From Shuttleworthella satelles DSM 14600 (GTDB taxonomy: Bacteria; Bacillota; Clostridia; Lachnospirales; Lachnospiraceae), in assembly GCF_000160115.1 (NCBI RefSeq), contig NZ_GG665867.1, positions 610,053 through 674,052 on the forward strand: a stretch of DNA of 64,000 nt. The letters are read 5' to 3'. Positions within the stretch are counted from its first letter, which is position 1. Each line of letters opens with the position of its first letter. Positions 29,248-36,814 of this stretch are shown here, in pieces. The position numbers were made by a program, and so were the translations under genes. A model generated the notes under the pieces. The model did not search any database, was not told the DNA's origin, and saw only the letters and a list, made by a program, of their open reading frames with translations.

Positions 29248-30870
29248 ATGGAGATTTTACAAGGTAAGAGTGTTTTTGGCGGAATAGCCATCGGTCCCCT
29301 GTCTGTGTTCAGACAGGATGAGGTTCTGGTAAAACGGCAGAAGGTCTCTGACGCGGAAGCTGAGGTCAGGCGCTATCACCAGGCCACAGAAGAAGCCAAG
29401 AGGCAGCTGCAGGAGCTCTATCAGAAGGCGGTCAAGGAGGTCGGCGAGGCCTCTGCGGCTATTTTCGATGTGCATCAGATGCTCCTTGAGGATCTGGATT
29501 ATGTGGACTCCGTGGAGAATATCATCAGAAACCAGGGTTTAAACGCGGAGTATGCCGTGGCGACCACGGGGGATAACTTCTCCAATATGTTTGCTGCCAT
29601 GGATGACGACTACATGAAGGAGAGAGCGGCGGACGTCCGCGATGTCTCCGACCGTCTGGTTAAGGTTCTGGCGGGGGCTGCGGAGACCGGAGGCCATGGG
29701 GACGTCCCCAGCATTTTACTGGCGGATGATCTCGCTCCCTCGCAGACCGTGCAGCTGGATAAGTCCAAGGTGCTCTCATTTGTCACCAGACACGGGTCAA
29801 CCAACTCCCACACCTCTATCCTGGCCAGAACCATGAATATTCCTGCCCTGATCGGTGTGGACTACCGGGATGACATGCAGGGCAGGATGGCTGTGGTGGA
29901 CGGCTACAGCGGCAAACTCATTATTGACCCGGACCAGGATATCCTGGCGAGTTATCAGATGAAGCAGTCCGAGGACGCCGAGAAGGCCAGACTCCTCCAG
30001 GAGCTCAAGGGCAAGGAAGACGTCACCTTAGACGGCAGGCATATCCAGCTCTATGCCAATATCGGCGGCGTGGGGGATGTGGCCAGCGTACATGCCAATG
30101 ACGCGCAGGGCATCGGCCTCTTCCGCTCAGAGTTCCTCTATCTGGAGGCAAAGGATTTCCCCACAGAGGAGGAGCAGTTCCAGGCCTATAAGACCGTCGC
30201 CGAGAATATGGCAGGTAAGAAGGTGATCATTCGCACCTTGGATATTGGCGCGGACAAGAAGGTGGACTACTTCCATCTGGACCAGGAGGACAATCCGGCG
30301 CTCGGCTACCGGGCCATCCGCATCTGCCTGACCCAGCCGGAGATCTTCAAGACCCAGCTGCGGGCGATTTACAGGGCCAGTCATTTCGGAACCATCTCCA
30401 TTATGTTTCCCATGATCATCTCTGTCGATGAGGTCAGAAGGGCCAAGGCCATCGCCGAGGAAGTCAAGTCCGAGCTGGAGGAACTGGGGCTCCCCTATGG
30501 AGACGTGGAGCTGGGTATCATGATTGAGACGCCGGCGGCCGCCATTATGTCGGACGAATTGGCCAAGGAGGTTGATTTCTTCTCGATCGGAACCAATGAC
30601 CTGACCCAGTATACCCTGGCGATTGACCGGCAGAATCCCAAGCTGGAGGCCTTTAATGATCCCCACCATCCGGCGATTCTTCGCCTGATTGCCATGGTGA
30701 TCGAAAATGCCCACAAGTACGGAGCCTGGGCCGGGATCTGCGGAGAACTGGGCGCTGACACCAGTCTGACAGAGACCTTTATTAAAATGGGGGTGGACGA
30801 GTTATCTGTCAGCCCCTCCATGGTTCTTCGGGTCAGGGACAAGATCCGCTCCATCGACAGCCGCAAGTAA
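29248..30870 (+). CDS. ptsI: PTS enzyme I (phosphoenolpyruvate-protein phosphotransferase)
   Basis: Enzyme I takes phosphate from PEP and passes it to HPr, powering all PTS sugar uptake. The active His is His188 in GSTNSHTSIL. The C-terminal PEP-binding barrel has GIGLFRSEFLY and FFSIGTNDLTQYTLA. It has 540 residues, somewhat short of the roughly 570 of well-studied homologues. The ATG directly follows the fruA stop codon, with GGAGGA inside the end of fruA, so enzyme I is expressed with the fructose genes, unlike the common ptsH-ptsI order. Its last codons (Asp-Ser-Arg-Lys-stop) form the start of a 68-bp repeat. Confidence 0.96.
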   Translation: MEILQGKSVFGGIAIGPLSVFRQDEVLVKRQKVSDAEAEVRRYHQATEEAKRQLQELYQKAVKEVGEASAAIFDVHQMLLEDLDYVDSVENIIRNQGLNAEYAVATTGDNFSNMFAAMDDDYMKERAADVRDVSDRLVKVLAGAAETGGHGDVPSILLADDLAPSQTVQLDKSKVLSFVTRHGSTNSHTSILARTMNIPALIGVDYRDDMQGRMAVVDGYSGKLIIDPDQDILASYQMKQSEDAEKARLLQELKGKEDVTLDGRHIQLYANIGGVGDVASVHANDAQGIGLFRSEFLYLEAKDFPTEEEQFQAYKTVAENMAGKKVIIRTLDIGADKKVDYFHLDQEDNPALGYRAIRICLTQPEIFKTQLRAIYRASHFGTISIMFPMIISVDEVRRAKAIAEEVKSELEELGLPYGDVELGIMIETPAAAIMSDELAKEVDFFSIGTNDLTQYTLAIDRQNPKLEAFNDPHHPAILRLIAMVIENAHKYGAWAGICGELGADTSLTETFIKMGVDELSVSPSMVLRVRDKIRSIDSRK

Positions 30871-31082
30871 GGGCGAGAACGCAAGCGGGATGAAACAGGA
30901 GCAGGAACAAATGGGCTTCCGTTGACAGCCGCAAGTAAGGGTGAGAACGCAAGCGGGATGAAACAGGAGCAGGAACAAATGGGCTTCCGTTGACAGTCGC
31001 AAGTGATGAGAAACACAAGCGGGATGAAAGACGAGTAGGAGCAAATGGTTTCGCTGACAGCGCAGATGACAGCGGAAACACC
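30856..31082 (+). repeat. 68-bp tandem repeat starting inside the ptsI stop region
   Basis: Copies start at 30856, 30924 and 30992, with a degenerate remnant at 31056. Each starts GACAG(C/T)CGCAAGT. The first two are 68 bp and nearly identical, the third is 64 bp and diverged. The first copy includes the last four codons and stop of ptsI, so the unit was apparently copied out of the coding end. It lies between ptsI and the ptsH promoter. No inverted repeat strong enough to be a terminator was found in the unit. Confidence 0.9.
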
Positions 31083-31087
31083 CCGGC

Positions 31088-31115
31088 TTGACACAGGGAA
31101 AGCAGGGGATACAAT
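31088..31115 (+). promoter_or_regulatory. promoter for ptsH
   Basis: TTGACA (31088-31093), a 16-bp spacer and TACAAT (31110-31115), about 80 nt upstream of the ptsH ATG. Confidence 0.7.
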
Positions 31116-31126
31116 AGTTTTATGGT

Positions 31127-31146
31127 ATAGAATACATGTATTCTAT
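31127..31146. promoter_or_regulatory. 20-bp perfect palindrome at the ptsH transcription start
   Basis: The sequence is ATAGAATACA followed by its exact reverse complement TGTATTCTAT. It lies about 12 bp downstream of the -10, around +5 to +24, the position of a roadblock operator. The regulator is unknown. Related half sites ATAGAAT and ATTCTAT flank the metN promoter region (33672-33678 and 33706-33712). Confidence 0.65.
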
Positions 31147-31196
31147 GATCTACAAGAATTATTACGACAGACTGACAGGCAGAGGAGGATCAGACA

Positions 31197-31454
31197 ATGA
31201 AATCATTTGAGTTCGAGGTTCAGGACGCCGCCGGCATGCACGCCCGCCCGGCAGGACTTCTGGTCAAGAAGGCCAAGGAGTATGAGAGCAAGGTGACCAT
31301 CCATTTCGGCGATAAGTCAGCAGATTCCGGCCGTATGATGGCCATTATGAGCCTGGGAGTTAAGCAGGGCGATACGATCAGGGTAGATGTTGAGGGCCCC
31401 GATGAAGACAAGGCGGCCGATGAGATGGAGGCTTTCTTCAAGGAGAATCTGTAG
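31197..31454 (+). CDS. ptsH: HPr-like phosphocarrier protein lacking the regulatory serine
   Basis: An 85-residue HPr. The phosphorylatable His15 is present in GMHARPAGLLVKKA (residues 13-26), so it can relay phosphate from enzyme I to EII proteins. In most Bacillota HPr the segment KSVNLKSIMGVMSLG holds Ser46, the target of HPr kinase. Here the aligned segment is KSADSGRMMAIMSLG with Arg at position 46; the only nearby serines are at 41 and 44. If the alignment holds, this HPr would not act as the CcpA corepressor in catabolite repression. RBS GGAGGA (31182-31187). It has its own promoter and a palindromic site. Confidence 0.93.
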   Translation: MKSFEFEVQDAAGMHARPAGLLVKKAKEYESKVTIHFGDKSADSGRMMAIMSLGVKQGDTIRVDVEGPDEDKAADEMEAFFKENL

Positions 31455-31537
31455 AGATCGGATTCGAGGGCATCAGCAGAAGACAGCTTTGTTTTCGCTT
31501 TCAAGGATGCTCCTTATCATCTCTTATCATGCAATTG

Positions 31538-31794
31538 CTATGAGAGGGGGCGGGGGAGATCGTCAGGCGGATTTTTCTGGAGAGGAAGATCAAAGATGCT
31601 GTTTTCATCGGTCAGTCCATGGGAGGGTATGTCGCGCAGTCTGTGATCAAGAGATTCACTGACCTGGTTCGCGCCTTTGTCGCAGTCGACAGCTCACCAT
31701 ATGGGGAAAAGATCTGTGCCATTTGATGAATTCCAACGATGATCAGCCAAAAATCGTAGATGAAATGATTGCGGCATTTATAAGAAGCCTGTAG
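31538..31794 (+). pseudogene. alpha/beta hydrolase remnant
   Basis: A fragment containing the nucleophile elbow of an alpha/beta hydrolase (VFIGQSMGGYVAQSVIKRF, coding from about 31601) ends at a TGA (31724-31726) shortly after VAVDSSPYG. A second frame then gives QPKIVDEMIAAFIRSL and TAG at 31792-31794, resembling the C-terminal helix of such enzymes. The N-terminal part and most of the C-terminal half are missing. It is probably an eroded gene with an internal deletion. Confidence 0.65.
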
Positions 31795-31830
31795 CTGAGG
31801 AAGGAAAACCCTCCACAGCTGCAGGCTTTT
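31786..31830 (+). terminator. terminator between the hydrolase remnant and pncB
   Basis: A 12-bp stem AGCCTGTAGCTG/CAGCTGCAGGCT (31786-31797, 31816-31827; one G-U pair) followed by TTTTG. It lies between convergent units and may serve ptsH or the former hydrolase gene. Confidence 0.7.
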
Positions 31831-31845
31831 GAAATTGGAGATCAT

Positions 31846-33294
31846 TTAGCGATTGGTCTCCAGCATATCCATCTTCATCTCGTAGTAGGCGGGAGACATA
31901 TCCAGATAGTGGATATGAGGATTCTCGAAGCGCTGCTCCGTATCCCAGATTTCCTCCCGCAGCTGCCGGTCGACATAAGAGGCGATCTCCTTGGCCGAGG
32001 GAAGCTGACTGGTTCTCTTGCCGGCCTCAATGATCTTGACCTGCAGCTTTTTTGCGGTGCAGTTCTCGAAGGCGCGGCGCTTCCAAGGCTTGATGGGATC
32101 GACGAAATCGTAGCGGCTGGACAGGTCAAGCTCCTCCCCCTGCCTGGTGATCAGGTCAGCCACGGCGTGTCCGTCGGCGTCATAGATCCGGTAGACATCC
32201 TTGAGTCCCGGATTGGTGATCTTCTCGGGCGTCTCAGACAGCTTGATGCGGGGGATCATCTGACCATCCTCCTCGACGGCGCAGAGCTTATAGACGGCCC
32301 CAAAGACGGGCTCGGACCGGGATGTGATCAGGCGCTCGCCGACGCCGAAGGCATCGACCTGTCCGCCCTGGTCTAAGATGGATCGGATGGTGTACTCATC
32401 AAGGCTGTTGGAGATGATGATCTTTGCATCGGTAAAACCGGCTTCATCCAGCATCTTCCTGGAGCGGGCGGTCAGATAGGCCAAGTCGCCGGAGTCGATG
32501 CGGATTCCGTAGTTTTTGGAGGCGATTCCCCTGTCGCGCATCTCGGTGAAGACCTGGATAGCGTTGGGAAGACCCTGGTGAAGGACATCATATGTGTCCA
32601 CAAGGAGAATGCAGTTGTCAGGATAAATCGAGGCGAATTTGCGGAAGGATTCCAGTTCGTTCTTATAGAACATAACCCAGGAGTGGGCCATGGTGCCGCT
32701 GACGGGAATGCCGAAATGCTGGCCGGAGGAGACGGTGGCGGTGGCTGCGACACCGCCGATATAGGCGGCGCGGGCCCCGTAGATAGCGGCGTCATTATTA
32801 TGGGCTCTCCTGGCGCCGAAGTCGGAGACCGGGCGGCCCTCCGCGGACCGGACGATCCGGCGGGCCTTGGTGGCGATCAGGGACTGATGGTTGATCTGGG
32901 TCAGAAGCTCTGTCTCAATCAGTTGGGCCTCCACCAGGGGAGCGACGACCGTGATGACAGGCTCATTGGGGTACATGATGGTTCCCTCAGGGAAGGCGTA
33001 GAGGTCTCCGCTGAAGCAAAAATCAGCCAGATAAGAGAGAAAGCTCTCATCAAACTGCCCCAGGGAGCGAAGATAGTCGATATCCTCAGGATCAAAGTGA
33101 AGTCCTTCAAGATATTCCACAATCTGTTCGAGACCGGTGAAGATGGCAAAACCGGCCGAGTCGGGATTTCTCCGGTAGAAGACGTCAAATGCCACATGGG
33201 TATCCTGGTTCTCCAGGAGATAGTAGCCGTTGGCCATGGTCATCTCATAGAGATCCATCATCATGGATACATTGCGCTCGTCATAAATTCTCAT
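31846..33294 (-). CDS. pncB: nicotinate phosphoribosyltransferase
   Basis: A 482-residue cytoplasmic enzyme of NAD salvage that joins nicotinate to PRPP using ATP. Recognised by NVSMMMDLYEMTMANGYY at the N-terminus (residues 8-25), GARRAHNNDAAIYGARAAYIGG (near 150-171, key part ARRAH), the phospho-His region SGTMAHSWVMFY (near 195) and DSGDLAYLTARSRKMLD-like motifs. The ATG at 33292-33294 is chosen because GAGGAGAA sits directly upstream; longer in-frame starts give a Pro/Cys-rich N-terminus unlike the family. Stand-alone gene with its own promoter. Confidence 0.95.
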   Translation of the reverse strand: MRIYDERNVSMMMDLYEMTMANGYYLLENQDTHVAFDVFYRRNPDSAGFAIFTGLEQIVEYLEGLHFDPEDIDYLRSLGQFDESFLSYLADFCFSGDLYAFPEGTIMYPNEPVITVVAPLVEAQLIETELLTQINHQSLIATKARRIVRSAEGRPVSDFGARRAHNNDAAIYGARAAYIGGVAATATVSSGQHFGIPVSGTMAHSWVMFYKNELESFRKFASIYPDNCILLVDTYDVLHQGLPNAIQVFTEMRDRGIASKNYGIRIDSGDLAYLTARSRKMLDEAGFTDAKIIISNSLDEYTIRSILDQGGQVDAFGVGERLITSRSEPVFGAVYKLCAVEEDGQMIPRIKLSETPEKITNPGLKDVYRIYDADGHAVADLITRQGEELDLSSRYDFVDPIKPWKRRAFENCTAKKLQVKIIEAGKRTSQLPSAKEIASYVDRQLREEIWDTEQRFENPHIHYLDMSPAYYEMKMDMLETNR

Positions 33295-33344
33295 GAATTC
33301 TCCTCGCCGCTGATCGGGCAGGTGCTCATTGCTGTCTTGACACC

Positions 33345-33373
33345 ATTCTAGCATAAATGAATGTCCTAGTCGA
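33345..33373 (-). promoter_or_regulatory. promoter for pncB
   Basis: On the minus strand TCGACT (33368-33373), a 17-bp spacer ending TGC, then TAGAAT (33345-33350): an extended -10 promoter about 50 nt upstream of the start codon. Confidence 0.6.
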
Positions 33374-33520
33374 AAACCCGCCGGATCAAGCGCCGGCAAA
33401 CATACGAGCATGTATGGGGGCTGGCGCACTCAGGACGAGAGTGCGAAAACATCATCAGTAAAATACGAGGCACGCATGGGGCTGAGGAGAAATGGCAATA
33501 GGAAAGAGCGCCATGGAATG

Positions 33521-33644
33521 AGGTCACCGGAACATAAGGCGATCGGAACACAGGGCACCGGAAGATAGGTCACCGGAAGATAAGGCGATTGGAACACAGG
33601 GCACCGGGATATAGGGCACCGGAATATTAGGCGACCGGAATATA
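33521..33644. repeat. short 14-16 bp tandem repeat array upstream of metN
   Basis: Eight adjacent units of 14 or 16 bp with consensus AGG(C/T)(A/G)(A/C)CCGGAANATA. Examples are AGGTCACCGGAACATA at 33521 and AGGCGACCGGAATATA at 33629. The array lies in the 560-nt divergent region between pncB and metN. Confidence 0.8.
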
Positions 33645-33855
33645 TGAGAATATGAAAATAAGGGAATAGACATAGAATGCAACTATAGCGAATGATAAAA
33701 ATTATATTCTATACAGGAACCCAGGGATATGATAAATTATGGCCTGTAGCAGTGACAGGGGCAGACAGAGCTCTGCGGGGATGCTTTTTTAGAATTGAAT
33801 TTCTGATGTGCAAACCCCTTTTCTGATGTACAAAACCCTTTCGAGGAATAATTAC
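33645..33855 (+). promoter_or_regulatory. metN upstream region
   Basis: A possible promoter is TATACA (33710-33715), 17 bp, then TAAATT (33733-33738) with a TGA extension. A GC-rich imperfect stem (AGCA...GCAGA...TCTGC...TGCT) ends in TTTTTT at about 33784-33790 and could attenuate. Just before the RBS a 20-mer is duplicated: TTCTGATGTGCAAACCCCTT (33801-33820) and TTCTGATGTACAAAACCCTT (33821-33840). No SAM riboswitch (S-box) features were recognised. Confidence 0.45.
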
Positions 33856-34896
33856 ATGGCAAATATCATTGAGGTAAAAAAGCTGAGCAAACGCTTTGCT
33901 CTGGCGGATCGGGAGGTCAGCGCTCTTTCCGATATCAATCTGGATATTGAAGAGGGTGATATTTATGGAATCATAGGTCTCTCCGGCGCCGGGAAATCGA
34001 CCCTGGTGCGGTGTCTGAATTTTCTAGAGGTCCCGACGGAGGGAAACGTGATCATCGAGGGCAGGGAGCTGGCGAAGCTGTCAGCCAGGGAGCTTCGCAG
34101 GGAGCGCACTCGTATCGGTATGATTTTCCAGAGCTACAATCTCCTGATGCAGAAGAATGTTTTAGACAATATCTGCTTTCCCCTGACCGTCCACGGTCTT
34201 CCTAAAAAAGAGGCCAGAGCCAAGGCCCTGGAGCTTCTCAAGACGGTTGAACTGGAGGATAAGGCCAGGGCCTATCCGGCACAGCTCTCCGGAGGGCAGA
34301 GGCAGAGGGTGGCGATTGCCAGAGCCCTGGCTTCTGATCCTAAGATCCTGCTCTGTGACGAGGCAACCTCCGCCCTGGACCCCAAGACGACCAATTCCAT
34401 CCTGCAACTTCTAAAGGAGATCAATCAAAAGCTGGGAATCACCATTGTGATCATTACCCATCAGATGTCCGTTGTACAGGAGGTCTGTCAGCATGTGGCG
34501 ATTATTGACCAGGGTCGGATCGCGGAAAAGGGACAGGTTGAGGAGATCTTCAACCATCCCAAATCCAGAGCGGCCAGGCTTCTGATCATTGAGGGCAAGG
34601 ACCCGGAGGCCTGGACTGACGGCGTCAGCCGAACCCGGGAGGAGATTAAGACGGACCGTAAGATTCGCATCGTCTTCTCAGGGAATTCCTCCTATGAACC
34701 TGTTATTTCCAATATGATTCTGACCACAGGGCATGCGGTCAATATCCTGTTGGCGGATACCCGGGATGTCGGAGGCGTCGCCAAGGGGCAGATGATTCTG
34801 GGGCTTCCGGAGGAAGAGACAGCACAGGCGGCTGTGATTTCTTATCTGAAGGAGCATGGCCTGTCAGTCGAGGAGGTGAGCGATCATGTCCAGTGA
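33856..34896 (+). CDS. metN: methionine ABC transporter ATP-binding protein
   Basis: A 346-residue ABC ATPase of the MetNIQ importer for L- and D-methionine. Walker A is GLSGAGKST (near 42), signature LSGGQRQRVAIARAL (near 141), Walker B LLCDEATSALDP (near 160). Residues about 270-346 form the C-terminal NIL/C2 regulatory domain, which in homologues binds methionine and inhibits transport when the cell is replete. The ATG at 33856 follows GAGGAA; an upstream in-frame ATG lies within the duplicated 20-mers and is less likely. Overlaps metI by 11 nt. Confidence 0.94.
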   Translation: MANIIEVKKLSKRFALADREVSALSDINLDIEEGDIYGIIGLSGAGKSTLVRCLNFLEVPTEGNVIIEGRELAKLSARELRRERTRIGMIFQSYNLLMQKNVLDNICFPLTVHGLPKKEARAKALELLKTVELEDKARAYPAQLSGGQRQRVAIARALASDPKILLCDEATSALDPKTTNSILQLLKEINQKLGITIVIITHQMSVVQEVCQHVAIIDQGRIAEKGQVEEIFNHPKSRAARLLIIEGKDPEAWTDGVSRTREEIKTDRKIRIVFSGNSSYEPVISNMILTTGHAVNILLADTRDVGGVAKGQMILGLPEEETAQAAVISYLKEHGLSVEEVSDHVQ

Positions 34897-35545
34897 TGTA
34901 ATTCTGATGATTATCAAGGGGATCGGCGAGACGCTCTATATGACGGTCCTCTCCTCTGTCTTCGGCTATCTCTTGGGTCTCCCCTGGGGGATTGCGCTGA
35001 CGGTGACCGGGAAAGAGGGGATCCGCCCCAACAGGGTGATCTATCGGATTCTTGATGTTGCCAGCAGTATTATGCGAAGCGTTCCCTTCCTCATCATGCT
35101 GATTCTGCTCATGCCCCTGACCACTCTTCTTTTAGGGAAGAGCTATGGGTCAACGGCGACGGTTGTTCCGCTGACTATTTCCGCGGCTCCCATGATTGCC
35201 CGCATGGTCGAGTCCTCCCTCAATGAGGTGGATCCCGGCGTCATCGAGGCGGCACAATCCATGGGCTGCTCCAATGGAAAGATTATCAGCAGAGTCCTTC
35301 TTGTGGAATCCCGGGTCTCCCTGATCGCGGGGGCGACCATCTCTGTTGGAACGATTCTGGGTTACTCTGCCATGGCCGGTGTCATCGGCGGCGGCGGACT
35401 GGGGGATATCGCCATTCGATACGGATACTACCGCTATCAGGCGGATATCATGATTGTCACGGTTGTCCTTCTTATCATCCTTATGCAGCTCTTTCAGCTG
35501 CTGGGAACTTTCATCGCCAACAGGATGGACAAGAGGAAACTGTGA
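34886..35545 (+). CDS. metI: methionine ABC transporter permease
   Basis: A 219-residue inner-membrane permease with five predicted helices and the EAA coupling loop EAAQSMGCSNGKIISRVLLV (near residues 121-140) that contacts MetN. The GAGGTGAG site for this gene lies inside metN, so the two are probably translationally coupled. Confidence 0.95.
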   Translation: MSSDVILMIIKGIGETLYMTVLSSVFGYLLGLPWGIALTVTGKEGIRPNRVIYRILDVASSIMRSVPFLIMLILLMPLTTLLLGKSYGSTATVVPLTISAAPMIARMVESSLNEVDPGVIEAAQSMGCSNGKIISRVLLVESRVSLIAGATISVGTILGYSAMAGVIGGGGLGDIAIRYGYYRYQADIMIVTVVLLIILMQLFQLLGTFIANRMDKRKL

Positions 35546-35606
35546 GCCGGATCTCATGCGAGATCGGAAGTTGGAGAATCAAAGAAAATAAGAAAAGAGG
35601 TAAGAT

Positions 35607-36455
35607 ATGAAAAAGAAAATTTTATCCGCTGTTTTGGCAGCAGCTTTGGCTGTGGGCGCATTTGCAGGCTGCGGTGCAGCCAAGGGGAAGGATTCCAAGT
35701 CTGATGGCACAAATGCCAGGACGACCCTTAAGGTAGCTGCCTCCGCAACTCCTCATGCCGAGATTTTAGAGCATGTGAAGTCCGAACTGGCCAAGGAGGG
35801 CGTCGACCTGCAGGTCAAGGAATTCAGCGATTACGTACAGCCCAACAATGTCGTGGAGTCCGGTGACTTCGACGCCAATTACTTCCAGCATGTGGTGTAT
35901 CTGGATAACTTCAACCAGGAGAAGGGAACCCACCTGGTTGACGCGGGGAAAATTCACTATGAGCCCTTTGGCATTTACGCCGGAACCAAGAAACAGCTGT
36001 CTGAGCTGACTGAGGGAGATACCATCGCCGTTCCCAATGATACAACCAATGAGGCAAGGGCTCTTCTTCTGCTTCAGGAGCAGGGATTAATCACTTTAAA
36101 GGAGGGGGCTGGAATTAAGGCTACCGTCCAGGACATCACGGCCAATCCTAAGAATCTGAAGATTCAGGAGCTGGAGGCAGCCCAGGTCAGCCGCGTCAAG
36201 GGAGAAGTCGCTTTCGTTGTCTTGAATGGAAACTACGCCAAGCAGGCCGGATTAGATCCCTCCAAGGATCCCATCGCCGTCGAGAAGAATGACGGTGAGG
36301 CGGCTAAGAACTATGTCAATGTGATCGCTGTCAAGGATGGCAGGCAGAATGATGAGGCCATTCAGAAGCTGGTTAAGATCCTCAAGTCTGATGAGACCAA
36401 GAAGTGGATCACAGAGAAGTACGGACAGTCTGTCATCCCCTATGCAGGCCAGTAA
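35607..36455 (+). CDS. metQ: methionine-binding lipoprotein
   Basis: A 282-residue NlpA/MetQ family substrate-binding lipoprotein. The signal peptide MKKKILSAVLAAALAVGAFA ends in lipobox AFAGC with lipidated Cys22. The mature protein has ATPHAEILE, SDYVQPNNVVESGDFDANYF and the IAVPNDTTNEARALLLL motif of methionine-binding family members. RBS AGAGGTAAG. Ends with a terminator at 36517. Confidence 0.95.
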   Translation: MKKKILSAVLAAALAVGAFAGCGAAKGKDSKSDGTNARTTLKVAASATPHAEILEHVKSELAKEGVDLQVKEFSDYVQPNNVVESGDFDANYFQHVVYLDNFNQEKGTHLVDAGKIHYEPFGIYAGTKKQLSELTEGDTIAVPNDTTNEARALLLLQEQGLITLKEGAGIKATVQDITANPKNLKIQELEAAQVSRVKGEVAFVVLNGNYAKQAGLDPSKDPIAVEKNDGEAAKNYVNVIAVKDGRQNDEAIQKLVKILKSDETKKWITEKYGQSVIPYAGQ

Positions 36456-36516
36456 GGTTTTCTGAGAAGAGCTGACATCATGTTTGTCAGGTCGTCTGGC
36501 GGCAATTCCAACAAAA

Positions 36517-36543
36517 CGCCCCCGCAGCCGCGGGGGCGTTTTT
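36517..36543 (+). terminator. metNIQ terminator
   Basis: A perfect 9-bp GC stem CGCCCCCGC/GCGGGGGCG (36517-36525, 36530-36538), loop AGCC, preceded by AAAA and followed by TTTTT; can act in both directions. Confidence 0.92.
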
Positions 36544-36814
36544 GCGGGACCTTTTTAAATTGCTTTTTTGTCCTTGCGCAAGCCGAGCATTTTATATATT
36601 AGCGCGCCTTTTCCGTCCTTTTGCATCCCGCGCAGCTTTAGCAACTCTCTTTGTCGGGTAAATTGAAAATCGCGATATACATTGCAATCATTCCGATGAT
36701 GCACATTGCAATGATTCGGAGGAAGGCAAGATTTGAGATTTGTCCTATCACTTTGATTTAAAAGAAATGTGGTAGAATAGGCCAAAGTTTTCAATACGTA
36801 TGAGAGGAGTAACC
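36544..36814 (+). other. proA upstream region
   Basis: There is no convincing gene. An inverted pair AATCATT...AATGATT (about 36687-36716) and a duplicated ATTGCAAT are seen. A TG-extended -10 candidate TAGAAT at 36773-36778 precedes proA by 37 nt; its -35 is poor. No T-box features were recognised. Confidence 0.4.

Noticed and set aside
30856-31082. Possible CRISPR array
   Set aside because: Copies are contiguous with no unique spacers; the same applies to the 19-bp and 117-bp arrays, and no cas genes are present.
30495-31094. Minus-strand Ser/Pro-rich frames over the ptsI end and the 68-bp repeat
   Set aside because: Created by the repeat; antisense to conserved ptsI codons and no start signal.
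33645-33855. SAM riboswitch for metNIQ
   Set aside because: I looked for the S-box core and kink-turn sequences and did not see them; the leader has only a weak hairpin and repeated 20-mers.
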